Shown here one piece after another: positions 1 to 6,272 of a DNA stretch of 7,677 nucleotides. A program made the translations under genes and the position numbers. Source of the DNA: Flavobacteriaceae bacterium (GTDB taxonomy: Bacteria > Bacteroidota > Bacteroidia > Flavobacteriales > Flavobacteriaceae); assembly GCA_030590765.1 (NCBI GenBank), contig JAUVCP010000088.1, positions 1 to 7,677 of the forward strand, read 5' to 3'. Position 1 is the first letter of the stretch. The number at the start of each line of letters is the position of its first letter. Below the pieces are notes generated by a model. That model was not told where the DNA came from. It worked only from the letters and a program-made list of their open reading frames with translations, and searched no databases.

Positions 1-122
1 ATTTTTTGAAATCCATCTCCATCTGTGGGTACTATAAATTTAAACATATAATCTGTTGGAAACACTGTTGTTTCTTCTAAACTTGTTTTAAGTTTTTTAT
101 AAAAATCTGATTCTTCACTCAT
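1..122 (-). CDS. DUF493 family protein (YbeD-like), N-terminal part
   Basis: The leftward reading frame starts with ATG at 122-120 and is open to the window edge, giving 40 residues. It begins MSEESDFYKKLKTSLEETT and continues with FPTDYMFKFIVPT. This matches my memory of flavobacterial DUF493 proteins, in which a short charged helix precedes the FPxxYxxKFIVP strand; the family is usually about 90-100 residues, so roughly 40% is present. E. coli YbeD is the best known member and the biochemical role is unsettled. It is divergent from the ATPase-recQ-fmt operon, across an 89-bp spacer with a -7-like box for each direction. The product assignment rests on the motif; the exact function is unknown. 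Confidence 0.75.
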   Translation of the reverse strand, partial: MSEESDFYKKLKTSLEETTVFPTDYMFKFIVPTDGDGFQK

Positions 123-147
123 TTTTTTAATATGACTTTTAAGAGTA

Positions 148-155
148 CAAATTTA
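148..155 (-). promoter_or_regulatory. Possible -7 box for the DUF493 gene
   Basis: On the minus strand these bases read TAAATTTG, a full match to the Bacteroidota -7 consensus TAnnTTTG. Transcription would start near 141-143, about 20 bases before the ATG at 122. No TTG at the expected 19-bp distance upstream is present, so only half of the promoter is supported. Confidence 0.4.
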
Positions 156-170
156 CAATTATTATTTTCT

Positions 171-178
171 TAATTTTG
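171..178 (+). promoter_or_regulatory. Possible -7 box for the ATPase-recQ-fmt operon
   Basis: TAATTTTG fits TAnnTTTG exactly and lies 33 bases before the ATG at 212, leaving a leader of about 27 bases. A TTG at the -33 position is not seen. It is the only good match in the spacer on this strand and would serve all three genes up to 3619, since they have no gaps that could hold another promoter. Confidence 0.4.
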
Positions 179-211
179 AATTTATATTATTAAGCAACCT
201 AATAGAGATCT

Positions 212-748
212 ATGCAAAAAAAAATTGTAATTACAGGTGGTCCTGGAACAGGAAAATCAACAGTTATTAATGAATTACTTCAATTGAATTATACCTGTAT
301 GCCCGAAATTTCACGAGAGATTACTTTAGAGGCACAAAAAAAAGGAATTGTTCAAATGTTTTTGAAAAAACCATTATTGTTTAGCCAGTTGCTTTTAGAT
401 GGACGTGTGCAACAGTATAAAGATGCCGATCAAAAAAAAGCTCCAGTTGTGTTTTTTGACAGAGGAATTCCTGACGTGCATGGCTATATGAATTATCTTG
501 GAGTTGATTATCCAAAGCAATATAAAGAAATGAGTATGCAACATGAATATACGCAGGTTTTTATGATGCCTCCCTGGCAAAATATATATATTTCAGATAA
601 TGAAAGATATGAAAGTTTTGAACAATCACTTGCTATTTATAATCATTTAGAAAAAACTTATAAAGATTTGAATTATAATGTAATAGAAGTTCCTATCGGA
701 AGTGTAAATAAAAGGGTTAAGTTTATTTTAAAAACCCTAAAATTATAG
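212..748 (+). CDS. Small AAA-family ATP-binding protein (AAA_28/NadR kinase-like)
   Basis: A 178-residue, single-domain, cytosolic P-loop protein. The Walker A motif GGPGTGKST is at residues 9-17, directly after the first strand (KIVITGG). VVFFDRGIPD at 79-88 resembles the Walker B/DR segment of nucleoside and NadR-type kinases, and MPPWQ at 119-123 followed by a Tyr/Glu-rich stretch is typical of the AAA_28 group. Length fits a complete protein. The family is related to kinases acting on small metabolites, but the substrate of this bacterial branch is not established and I cannot name one. It is the first gene of an operon; its TAG stop is one base before the recQ ATG. The start is the first ATG, with no Shine-Dalgarno, as usual in Bacteroidota. 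Confidence 0.82.
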   Translation: MQKKIVITGGPGTGKSTVINELLQLNYTCMPEISREITLEAQKKGIVQMFLKKPLLFSQLLLDGRVQQYKDADQKKAPVVFFDRGIPDVHGYMNYLGVDYPKQYKEMSMQHEYTQVFMMPPWQNIYISDNERYESFEQSLAIYNHLEKTYKDLNYNVIEVPIGSVNKRVKFILKTLKL

Positions 749-749
749 C

Positions 750-2675
750 ATGAAATCGGCAATTGATCTCTTACAAAAGTATTGGAAACACAAAGAATTT
801 AGAGAACCTCAAAAAGAAATAATCGAAGCTGTTTTAAATAATTCTAATGCGCTTGCTTTGTTGCCTACTGGTGCTGGTAAATCACTTTGTTTTCAAATTC
901 CTGCAATGTTGAAACCTGGAGTTTGTATTGTAATTTCACCTCTAATTGCATTGATGGAAGATCAGGTAGTTAATCTACAAAAAAAAGGCATCAAAGCAAT
1001 TGCCCTTACCTCAAAATACAATTTAGATCAAACCATACAGGCTTTTGATAATATACAATTTGGTAATTATAAATTTCTTTATCTTTCTCCCGAGAAATTA
1101 CAATCAGAATTCATACAGGAAAAAATCAAACAACTGCAGGTCAATCTCATTGCAGTAGACGAAGCACACTGCATATCACAGTGGGGGCATGATTTCAGGC
1201 CGGCATATTTAAAGATTCATATTTTAAAAGATATCCACCCAAATGCCAATATTATTGCGTTAACAGCATCTGCAACTTCATTGGTTTTAGATGACATTAT
1301 TAACCAGTTACAACTTAAAGAAGTTAAAGCTTTTAAAAAGCCTTTGTTAAGAAACAATTTGGAAATTAAAATCGTCACAACTGAAGATATCTATGAAAGT
1401 TTAAAACTTTTTCTAAAACAAAATAAAGGTTCTTCAATCGTTTATGCAGGAACCCGAAAGGCAAGTGTCCAAATTTCCAGTTATTTAAATAGAAATGGAT
1501 TAAAAAGCACCTATTATCATGGTGGAATGTCTTATGAACAAAAGATTAAACACCAAAACGATTGGACGGAAGAAAAAGCACCCATAATGGTAGCAACAAA
1601 TGCCTTTGGAATGGGTATTGATAAATCAAATGTAAGATCTATTATACATGTAAATTTACCAAATAGTATTGAAAATTATATGCAGGAGATTGGGCGTGCA
1701 GGAAGAGATGGATCAAGATCTGTTTCCATACTTCTTTACAACAATGGTACGATAGATGAAAGTCAAAATTATTTATTTAAAAGTATTGCAGATCCGCAAT
1801 TTTGCAAAGAGGTATACATCAAATTAAACGAAAACTATCAAATCGCAAATGGAGAATTTTTCCAAAAAAAAATACTTTTCAATTTGCAGGAATTTTGCAA
1901 TAAATATGATTTTCCAACATTAAGAACGTTTTCGGCAATGCATTTTTTTGAATTGGAAAACATTATTGAAATAAATCAAAACTATGGAAAAAAATCAAGT
2001 CTAAAAATTATTGTTTCCAACAGATATTTATTTGATTATGAAAAAAGAAATCCAAAATTAGAAGAATTACTTAAAATTATTTTAAGGAATTATGGTGGTA
2101 CTTTTGAACAGTTTATCCCTATCAATGAAAGCTTTATTGCCAATAATCTAACTTTTAATATACAACAGGATAAATTAGACAAACGTTATGTTATTGGCTT
2201 GTTGAAAAAATTACAATATGACAAGATCATTCTGTATAATAAAGCTACAAATGATTCTGAACTGCAGTTTTTGGTTCCCAGAGAAGATAATTTTGTTATC
2301 CATAGTATTACAAATAATATCAAATTCAGAAATAAAATTAAACTGGAAAAAGCACAAAAACTTATTGAATTTGTCCAAAATGATCATATTTGCAGAAATA
2401 TTCAATTGTCACATTATTTTGGAGAAAAAAACGAGTTAAAATGTGGTAATTGTGATGTCTGCCTAAATGAAGATCAACCACAAATGAAGGCAGATTATCA
2501 AAAGATTGCATCTAATATACTGTTGCTATTCCACGAGAAAAAACAACTATCAATAAATGAAATAATAGAACAACTATTGTTTGATAAGAGTTTTATCATA
2601 AAAACTCTGCAATTATTGATTGAAAAAAATACAATAAGATTAACTTCGCAAAACAAATTTGAAAAGCTTAAATAA
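750..2675 (+). CDS. recQ: ATP-dependent DNA helicase RecQ
   Basis: A 641-residue superfamily 2 helicase, unwinding DNA 3' to 5' during recombination and fork repair. Motifs appear in order: motif 0 FREPQ at 17-21, Walker A TGAGKS at 40-45, DEAH at 137-140, the RecQ-specific aromatic loop CISQWGHDFRP at 141-151, LTASAT at 171-176, VATNAFGMGIDK at 281-292 and QEIGRAGRDG at 312-321. Four cysteines near the end (C548, C565, C568, C571) have the C-x16-C-x2-C-x2-C spacing of the RecQ zinc site, but lie about 170 residues later than in E. coli RecQ (where they begin near 380). The helicase core is therefore followed by a long, probably winged-helix segment before the zinc site. No HRDC domain is recognisable after it. 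It overlaps fmt by one base (TAATG), suggesting coupled translation. Confidence 0.95.
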   Translation: MKSAIDLLQKYWKHKEFREPQKEIIEAVLNNSNALALLPTGAGKSLCFQIPAMLKPGVCIVISPLIALMEDQVVNLQKKGIKAIALTSKYNLDQTIQAFDNIQFGNYKFLYLSPEKLQSEFIQEKIKQLQVNLIAVDEAHCISQWGHDFRPAYLKIHILKDIHPNANIIALTASATSLVLDDIINQLQLKEVKAFKKPLLRNNLEIKIVTTEDIYESLKLFLKQNKGSSIVYAGTRKASVQISSYLNRNGLKSTYYHGGMSYEQKIKHQNDWTEEKAPIMVATNAFGMGIDKSNVRSIIHVNLPNSIENYMQEIGRAGRDGSRSVSILLYNNGTIDESQNYLFKSIADPQFCKEVYIKLNENYQIANGEFFQKKILFNLQEFCNKYDFPTLRTFSAMHFFELENIIEINQNYGKKSSLKIIVSNRYLFDYEKRNPKLEELLKIILRNYGGTFEQFIPINESFIANNLTFNIQQDKLDKRYVIGLLKKLQYDKIILYNKATNDSELQFLVPREDNFVIHSITNNIKFRNKIKLEKAQKLIEFVQNDHICRNIQLSHYFGEKNELKCGNCDVCLNEDQPQMKADYQKIASNILLLFHEKKQLSINEIIEQLLFDKSFIIKTLQLLIEKNTIRLTSQNKFEKLK

Positions 2676-3619
2676 TGAGTGATTTACGTATAGTTTTTAT
2701 GGGAACTCCTGATTTTGCTGTGGCAACATTGGATGCGCTGTTAAAAGCTAATTATAATATAGTTGGAGTAATTACTGCTCCAGACCGACCTGCCGGAAGA
2801 GGAAGAAAATTAAGACAATCGGCAGTTAAAGCATTTGCTTTACAGCAAAACTTGCATATATTACAGCCTACAAACCTGAAGAATATAACATTCTTAGAAA
2901 CCTTAAAAAAACTAAATGCAGATCTGCAAATTGTTGTAGCATTCAGGATGTTACCAAAAGTTGTTTGGGATATGCCTAAATATGGCACATTTAATTTGCA
3001 TGCTTCTCTTCTTCCTGATTATCGTGGCGCCGCACCTATAAACTGGGCCATTATAAATGGAGAAAAGACTTCGGGTGTAACTACATTTTTTATCAATGAA
3101 AAAATTGATACCGGTGCGATTATACTACAAAAAGCAGTAAATATTACAGAAAAGGAAAATGTAGGTGAACTTCATGATAAATTGATGAAAATTGGAAGTG
3201 ATCTGGTAACCAAAACTGTTGCATTGATTGATGGTGATAAAGTTCATATTAAGGAACAAGAATTAAAAGCAGGAAAATCAGCTCCAAAACTAAATAAAGA
3301 TAATTGTAAAATTAACTGGAATGATCCTACTCAAAAAATTTATGACCATATAAGGGGATTGAGTCCTTATCCTGTAGCCTGGACTACACTTAACAATAAT
3401 AAAGAGCAAATTGAAGTTAAGATCTATGAGGCAGAAATGATCGTAGAATCTCATACAATGGAAAAAGGAACTATCATAAGTAGCAAAAAAGAATTAAAGG
3501 TTGCTGTGGAAGATGGTTTTTTAAATATCTTAGAAATTAAACTTGCAGGAAAACGTAAAATGGATGTTAAAAGTTTGCTTAATGGTTTTACAATTTATGA
3601 AAATGCTAAAATGGTGTAA
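2675..3619 (+). CDS. fmt: Methionyl-tRNA formyltransferase
   Basis: A 314-residue enzyme that transfers a formyl group from 10-formyltetrahydrofolate to methionine on initiator tRNA, in the cytosol. The N-terminal strand VFMGTPDFAV at 7-16, the SLLPDYRGAAPINWAI signature at 111-126, and the catalytic trio N107, H109 and D145 are all present, matching the E. coli N108/H110/D146 arrangement. The C-terminal part carries INWNDPTQKIYDHIRGLSPYP, the usual opening of the OB-like tRNA-binding domain. Length is normal. It is the last gene of the ATPase-recQ-fmt operon, and its ATG reuses the final A of the recQ stop. The stop codon lies in the loop of a short inverted repeat (3611-3626). Confidence 0.97.
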   Translation: MSDLRIVFMGTPDFAVATLDALLKANYNIVGVITAPDRPAGRGRKLRQSAVKAFALQQNLHILQPTNLKNITFLETLKKLNADLQIVVAFRMLPKVVWDMPKYGTFNLHASLLPDYRGAAPINWAIINGEKTSGVTTFFINEKIDTGAIILQKAVNITEKENVGELHDKLMKIGSDLVTKTVALIDGDKVHIKEQELKAGKSAPKLNKDNCKINWNDPTQKIYDHIRGLSPYPVAWTTLNNNKEQIEVKIYEAEMIVESHTMEKGTIISSKKELKVAVEDGFLNILEIKLAGKRKMDVKSLLNGFTIYENAKMV

Positions 3620-3626
3620 GCACCAT
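3611..3626 (+). terminator. Weak hairpin around the fmt stop codon
   Basis: ATGGTG and CACCAT form a perfect 6-bp stem with the 4-base loop TAAG, which contains the fmt stop. It is followed by ATATTTATTA rather than a true T-run, so termination would be weak. No better terminator occurs before the HU promoter. Confidence 0.25.
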
Positions 3627-3706
3627 ATTTATTAGGGATTTACATCAATTGTATAGAATCTCATTCACTTTATCAACAATTTGACCTTAATTATTAACAA
3701 AAATGT

Positions 3707-3725
3707 GTTTTTTGAATACAAAAAC
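3707..3725. repeat. Inverted repeat abutting the HU -33 box
   Basis: GTTTTTTG and CAAAAAC face each other around AATA, forming a near-perfect palindrome that ends on the base before the -33 TTG of the HU promoter. The position suits an operator or an upstream activating element, but the arms are runs of T and A, which arise easily in AT-rich spacers. Confidence 0.3.
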
Positions 3726-3755
3726 TTGTGTTAACCCTTATAAAATATATATTTG
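3726..3755 (+). promoter_or_regulatory. HU gene promoter
   Basis: TTG at 3726-3728, a 19-bp spacer, then TATATTTG at 3748-3755, an exact match to the Bacteroidota housekeeping promoter (TTG, 19, TAnnTTTG). Transcription should begin around 3760, giving an AT-rich leader of about 45-50 bases before the HU ATG. The same arrangement, with the shared context ACTTGT at -33, precedes the tRNA unit at 6085. Confidence 0.75.
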
Positions 3756-3808
3756 TTTTGCTAATGAAAGGCAAAAAATAAATATATAACCAATTTAAAT
3801 TTTTAATT

Positions 3809-4081
3809 ATGAATAAATCAGATTTAATTGAAGCAATGGCTGCTGATGCAGGAATTTCTAAAGCTGCAGCAGGAAAAGCATTAGATTCAATGATGGAAAA
3901 TGTAAAAGGAGCACTTAAAAAAGGTGATAAATTATCTTTAGTAGGTTTTGGTTCTTTTTCTACGGCTGCCAGAGCTGCCAGAGACGGAAGAAATCCTCAA
4001 ACTGGAGCAACTATCAAAATACCAGCAAGAACTGTTGTTAAATTCAAGCCAGGTTCTGAATTAAAAGATGCTGTGAACTAG
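3809..4081 (+). CDS. hup: HU family DNA-binding protein
   Basis: A 90-residue nucleoid protein that dimerises, bends DNA without strong sequence preference and compacts the chromosome. MNKSDLIEAMA with the following helices forms the dimer base, GFGSF is at 46-50, and the DNA-gripping arm RNPQTGATIKIPA runs over 61-73 with the intercalating proline at 63. FKPGSELKDAVN is the standard C-terminal helix. Length is canonical. It is monocistronic: strong promoter at 3726-3755, strong terminator at 4104-4138. The gene is richer in G and C than its surroundings, as expected of a highly expressed gene. HU and IHF subunits share this fold; the sequence and solitary context favour HU. Confidence 0.96.
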   Translation: MNKSDLIEAMAADAGISKAAAGKALDSMMENVKGALKKGDKLSLVGFGSFSTAARAARDGRNPQTGATIKIPARTVVKFKPGSELKDAVN

Positions 4082-4103
4082 TAGATTTTTTTCAAAAAAA
4101 ATT

Positions 4104-4138
4104 AAAAACTCTCTTTTAATAAAAGGGAGTTTTTTTTT
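4104..4138 (+). terminator. Rho-independent terminator of the HU gene
   Basis: ACTCTCTTTT at 4108-4117 pairs with AAAAGGGAGT at 4121-4130 (10 bp, one G-U wobble) around a 3-base loop. The stem can extend through A4104-4107 and T4131-4134, and it is followed by an eight-T run. Confidence 0.9.
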
Positions 4139-4178
4139 ATTTTATTTTTTGTACATTTATTGCTATATATAACTAAAA

Positions 4179-4736
4179 ATGATCACACTAAAACCAACAA
4201 AGGGAAAATTATTAATTGCAGAACCTTCTATTCTTAACGATAGTTCATTTAACAGATCTGTGATTTTTCTTACTGAACATAATGAGAATGGTTCCGTTGG
4301 TTTTATTTTTAACAAGCCTGCTCCCTATACAATCAATGATATCATACCTGATATTAATTCTTCCCTAAAGGTTTATTTTGGAGGACCTGTTTCAGAGAAT
4401 AATCTTTATTTTGTACATAAAGTACCAGAATTAATACCCAATAGTATTGAAATTGAAAATGGAATTTATTGGGGAGGTGATTTTGAGATTGTTCAGGCGC
4501 TTTTGAATGATAAAATTCTTTCTAAAAATGATATTCGGTTTTTCCTTGGCTATTCGGGTTGGAGTAAAGAACAATTGAATGAAGAATTGTCTATTACCTC
4601 ATGGCTGGTTCGAGAAAACAATTTTAAGAATTTATTCAAAGTAGGTATCAATAATTTTTGGAAGAATGAATTGATCAAAATTGGTGGAATCTATAGAATT
4701 TGGGCCAATGCTCCTAAGAACCCGAGTTTAAATTAA
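4179..4736 (+). CDS. yqgE: YqgE/AlgH family protein
   Basis: A 185-residue cytosolic protein of the YqgE/AlgH (DUF179, UPF0301) family. The N-terminus has the family signature KGKLLIAEP at 9-17 and a SVGFIFNKP segment near 39-47. FGGPVSENNLYFVH follows near 68-81, WGGDFE near 118-123, and FFLGYSGWSKEQLNEEL with a downstream SWLV completes the conserved core. Length is typical. No enzymatic activity is established for the family; AlgH was named for an effect on alginate regulation in Pseudomonas, which says little here. It begins 40 bases after the HU T-run, without a recognisable promoter of its own. Its TAA overlaps the stop of the convergent aminotransferase gene. Confidence 0.93.
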   Translation: MITLKPTKGKLLIAEPSILNDSSFNRSVIFLTEHNENGSVGFIFNKPAPYTINDIIPDINSSLKVYFGGPVSENNLYFVHKVPELIPNSIEIENGIYWGGDFEIVQALLNDKILSKNDIRFFLGYSGWSKEQLNEELSITSWLVRENNFKNLFKVGINNFWKNELIKIGGIYRIWANAPKNPSLN

Positions 4737-5554
4737 TTCAATTTACTTTCAAAAATTAATCTTAATTCCTCTGTTTTAATTGTAGAATAATTTTTCTTTC
4801 TGTATCTGGTAACAGATTGTATTTCCATAATTGAATTGGTTAAAAATATTTCATCTGCCTTAAGCAACTCAAAAGGGGAAATTATTCTCTCTGTAAAAGT
4901 AAATTTATCATTATTCTTAAAAACATCAAGGATTTTCATTCGCACAATACCATTAATACAGCCATCATTCAACGTAGGTGTAATAATTTCATTTCCAAAT
5001 ATCAAAAAGATATTGGCATTGCTTGCTTCCACAACATTTTTCTTTTCGTTTAATAAAATACAATTATCGTAACTATTTTCATCAGCAAAAATACTGGAAA
5101 GAACATTTACGATTCTATTATTTGTTTTAATAGTAGATAACAAGCCCGATAAAACAGGGAAATCTTTATACAATTCGATTTCATAATTTTCTTTTGAAGC
5201 GAAATTTAATGCTTCTGTTTCAATTATATAACCAATTTCATTTGTAGTTGGAGTGTATAATCCACCCTCTTTTCTAAAAATACTTATTCGAATCCTTACT
5301 TTACCTGCTAAGTTGTTTTTAACAATAGTTTTGATAATTTCATCTTTGTAAAACTGCATGGTAAAACTCATTGGAATTTTCATTCGCAACATTCTCAATG
5401 AAGACATTAATCTAAAATAATGCTCTTCTATAAAATATATTTTATTTTCATATTTTAAAGTATCAAAAACAGCATCACCATATTTTAATCCCCTGTTTTG
5501 ATAATTGATATTCAAGTCAGATTTTGATACTAATTCCCCATTAAAGTTTAACAT
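4733..5554 (-). CDS. Class IV aminotransferase (PLP-dependent, BCAT/ADCL/D-amino acid aminotransferase fold)
   Basis: A 273-residue fold-type IV PLP enzyme. NRGLKYGDAVFDTL near 20-33 is the N-terminal signature. The likely Schiff-base lysine is K143 in STIKTNNRIVN. VVEASNANIFL (E176 contacts the pyridine nitrogen in this family) and TPTLNDGCINGIVR, the cofactor phosphate loop, follow in the normal order. The fold covers branched-chain aminotransferases, D-amino acid aminotransferases and aminodeoxychorismate lyase (PabC). The length suits the last two better than a full-size BCAT, but the substrate cannot be read from sequence. I chose the ATG at 5554-5552. The frame is open upstream to a TTG at 5575, but that TTG lies in the T-tract of the neighbouring gene's terminator, and MLNFNGEL is the usual family start. 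Confidence 0.88.
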   Translation of the reverse strand: MLNFNGELVSKSDLNINYQNRGLKYGDAVFDTLKYENKIYFIEEHYFRLMSSLRMLRMKIPMSFTMQFYKDEIIKTIVKNNLAGKVRIRISIFRKEGGLYTPTTNEIGYIIETEALNFASKENYEIELYKDFPVLSGLLSTIKTNNRIVNVLSSIFADENSYDNCILLNEKKNVVEASNANIFLIFGNEIITPTLNDGCINGIVRMKILDVFKNNDKFTFTERIISPFELLKADEIFLTNSIMEIQSVTRYRKKNYSTIKTEELRLIFESKLN

Positions 5555-5567
5555 TGTATTTGAATTT

Positions 5568-5599
5568 AAAAACAAAAAGCCTTGAATATATCAAGGCTT
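5568..5599 (-). terminator. Rho-independent terminator of the START-like gene
   Basis: On the minus strand AAGCCTTGA and TCAAGGCTT form a perfect 9-bp stem around a 5-base loop, followed by TTTTTGTTTTT. It starts 20 bases past the stop of the START-like gene at 5620 and ends 13 bases before the aminotransferase ATG. The plus strand has no T-run, so it works leftwards only. Confidence 0.88.
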
Positions 5600-5619
5600 C
5601 AATATTAAAAATTATTAGA

Positions 5620-6003
5620 TTATCCTCCAATTATGTGTTTTAGCTCGGCTATTTGATTTTCCCAAAACATTTTTGATTCTTCAACTTCATCTTCATCTGC
5701 AAAATCAGTAACGATTAAAGAAACATCTTTTGTCAAGGCATCAACCTGAATTCTCATTTCAAAATAGGTTTCTTTCTCTTCGTCTTCTTCCCATTTAAAT
5801 TTGATAAATTCATTATTCTTTTGAGCAATTCTCACCGCAACTTCTTCTGAATCATCCCAAATAAAAGTAAATTTCTTACCTCTGGAATTCACATTATCAG
5901 CAAACCACTCCCCCATTGAATCCGGGGTTGAAATATACTGATACAAAAAATTAGGTGATGCCCTAATAACAAACTCTATCTCTAATTTTACCTTGTTTGA
6001 CAT
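5620..6003 (-). CDS. START-like domain protein (SRPBCC superfamily)
   Basis: A 127-residue cytosolic protein, probably a single helix-grip domain. LEIEFVIRASPNFLYQYISTPDSMGEWFADNVN at the N-terminus is the opening strand and helix seen in SRPBCC/AHSA1-like proteins. FTFIWDDSEEVAVRI and FIKFKWEEDEEKETYFEMRIQV supply the following strands, and SKMFWENQIAELKHIIGG is the long C-terminal helix that closes the pocket. The protein is strongly acidic. Members bind hydrophobic ligands or act as co-chaperones, but no ligand is known for this Bacteroidota branch. The stop is followed by a strong terminator, so it ends a unit of its own. The ATG at 6003-6001 is the first in frame; no clear promoter was found. 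Confidence 0.85.
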   Translation of the reverse strand: MSNKVKLEIEFVIRASPNFLYQYISTPDSMGEWFADNVNSRGKKFTFIWDDSEEVAVRIAQKNNEFIKFKWEEDEEKETYFEMRIQVDALTKDVSLIVTDFADEDEVEESKMFWENQIAELKHIIGG

Positions 6004-6084
6004 CCTTTGACATTTATTTGAGCAATATATATAATATCTATTTCTAAAAAAAATATTTTATTTAAATTTTTTATGTTTGTTTAC

Positions 6085-6114
6085 TTGTAACATATGATTT
6101 TGTTTTTATATTTG
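6085..6114 (+). promoter_or_regulatory. Promoter of the tRNA transcription unit
   Basis: TTG at 6085-6087, exactly 19 bp, then TATATTTG at 6107-6114. This is a perfect match to the Bacteroidota consensus and the same architecture as the HU promoter. Transcription should start near 6119-6121, about 150 bases before the mature tRNA, so the primary transcript includes the tRNA-like relic at 6172. Confidence 0.78.
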
Positions 6115-6171
6115 CAGCTCGAAAATCAAAAGGGAACTTTTATTTTTTTGAAAACACAAATTAAAAACTAG

Positions 6172-6212
6172 GGCGAGATAGCTCATCCTGATAGCTTTCG
6201 GAAGGTTAGAGC
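6172..6212 (+). pseudogene. Degenerate tRNA 5' half with a palindromic insert in the D-loop
   Basis: GGCGAGATAGCTCA at 6172-6185 matches the first 14 bases of the tRNA at 6273 with one difference (A for G at position 7). GGTTAGAGC at 6204-6212 matches its second D-arm half with none. Between them 18 bases, TCCTGATAGCTTTCGGAA, replace the 3 bases GAT of the intact gene; they form an imperfect palindrome centred on AGCT. Beyond 6212 similarity fades: an ATTTAT lines up with ATTCAT of the anticodon loop but no anticodon stem forms, and no 3' acceptor strand follows. It looks like a decayed tandem copy of the Met tRNA gene. A functional tRNA-like RNA is the less likely alternative. Confidence 0.6.
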
Positions 6213-6272
6213 AAACTATTTATCCGTTAAGAGGAAATACAGATTTCAAACTGTTTAAAATTGAATAATAAT

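Noticed and set aside
395..580. Leftward open frame of 61 codons inside the ATPase gene
   Set aside because: Entirely within a well-supported gene on the other strand, with no recognisable domain or initiation context.
2211..2439. Open frames of 64 and 73 codons on both strands inside recQ
   Set aside because: Out-of-frame shadows of the RecQ C-terminal region; low-complexity hydrophobic translations.
2752..2988. Leftward open frame of 78 codons inside fmt
   Set aside because: Antisense shadow of the conserved Fmt catalytic region, with no protein-like signature.
4152..4159. TACATTTA as a -7 box for yqgE
   Set aside because: One mismatch at the most conserved position and no TTG at the right distance; such matches are frequent in this AT-rich DNA.
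4836..5072. Rightward open frame of 78 codons inside the aminotransferase gene
   Set aside because: Complementary shadow of the PLP-binding part of the leftward gene.
5555..5575. Upstream TTG start extending the aminotransferase by seven residues
   Set aside because: The TTG and following codons lie in the T-tract of the neighbouring terminator, and the added residues have no counterpart in the family; the ATG at 5554 is the better start.
6128..6148. AAAAG-GGAA-CTTTT hairpin followed by a T-run just after the tRNA-unit start site, a possible attenuator
   Set aside because: Only five pairs, four of them A-T; too weak to propose early termination in front of a tRNA gene.
6171..6260. A second functional tRNA gene
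   Set aside because: No anticodon stem and no 3' acceptor strand can be formed after the D-arm, so only the 5' half is recognisable.
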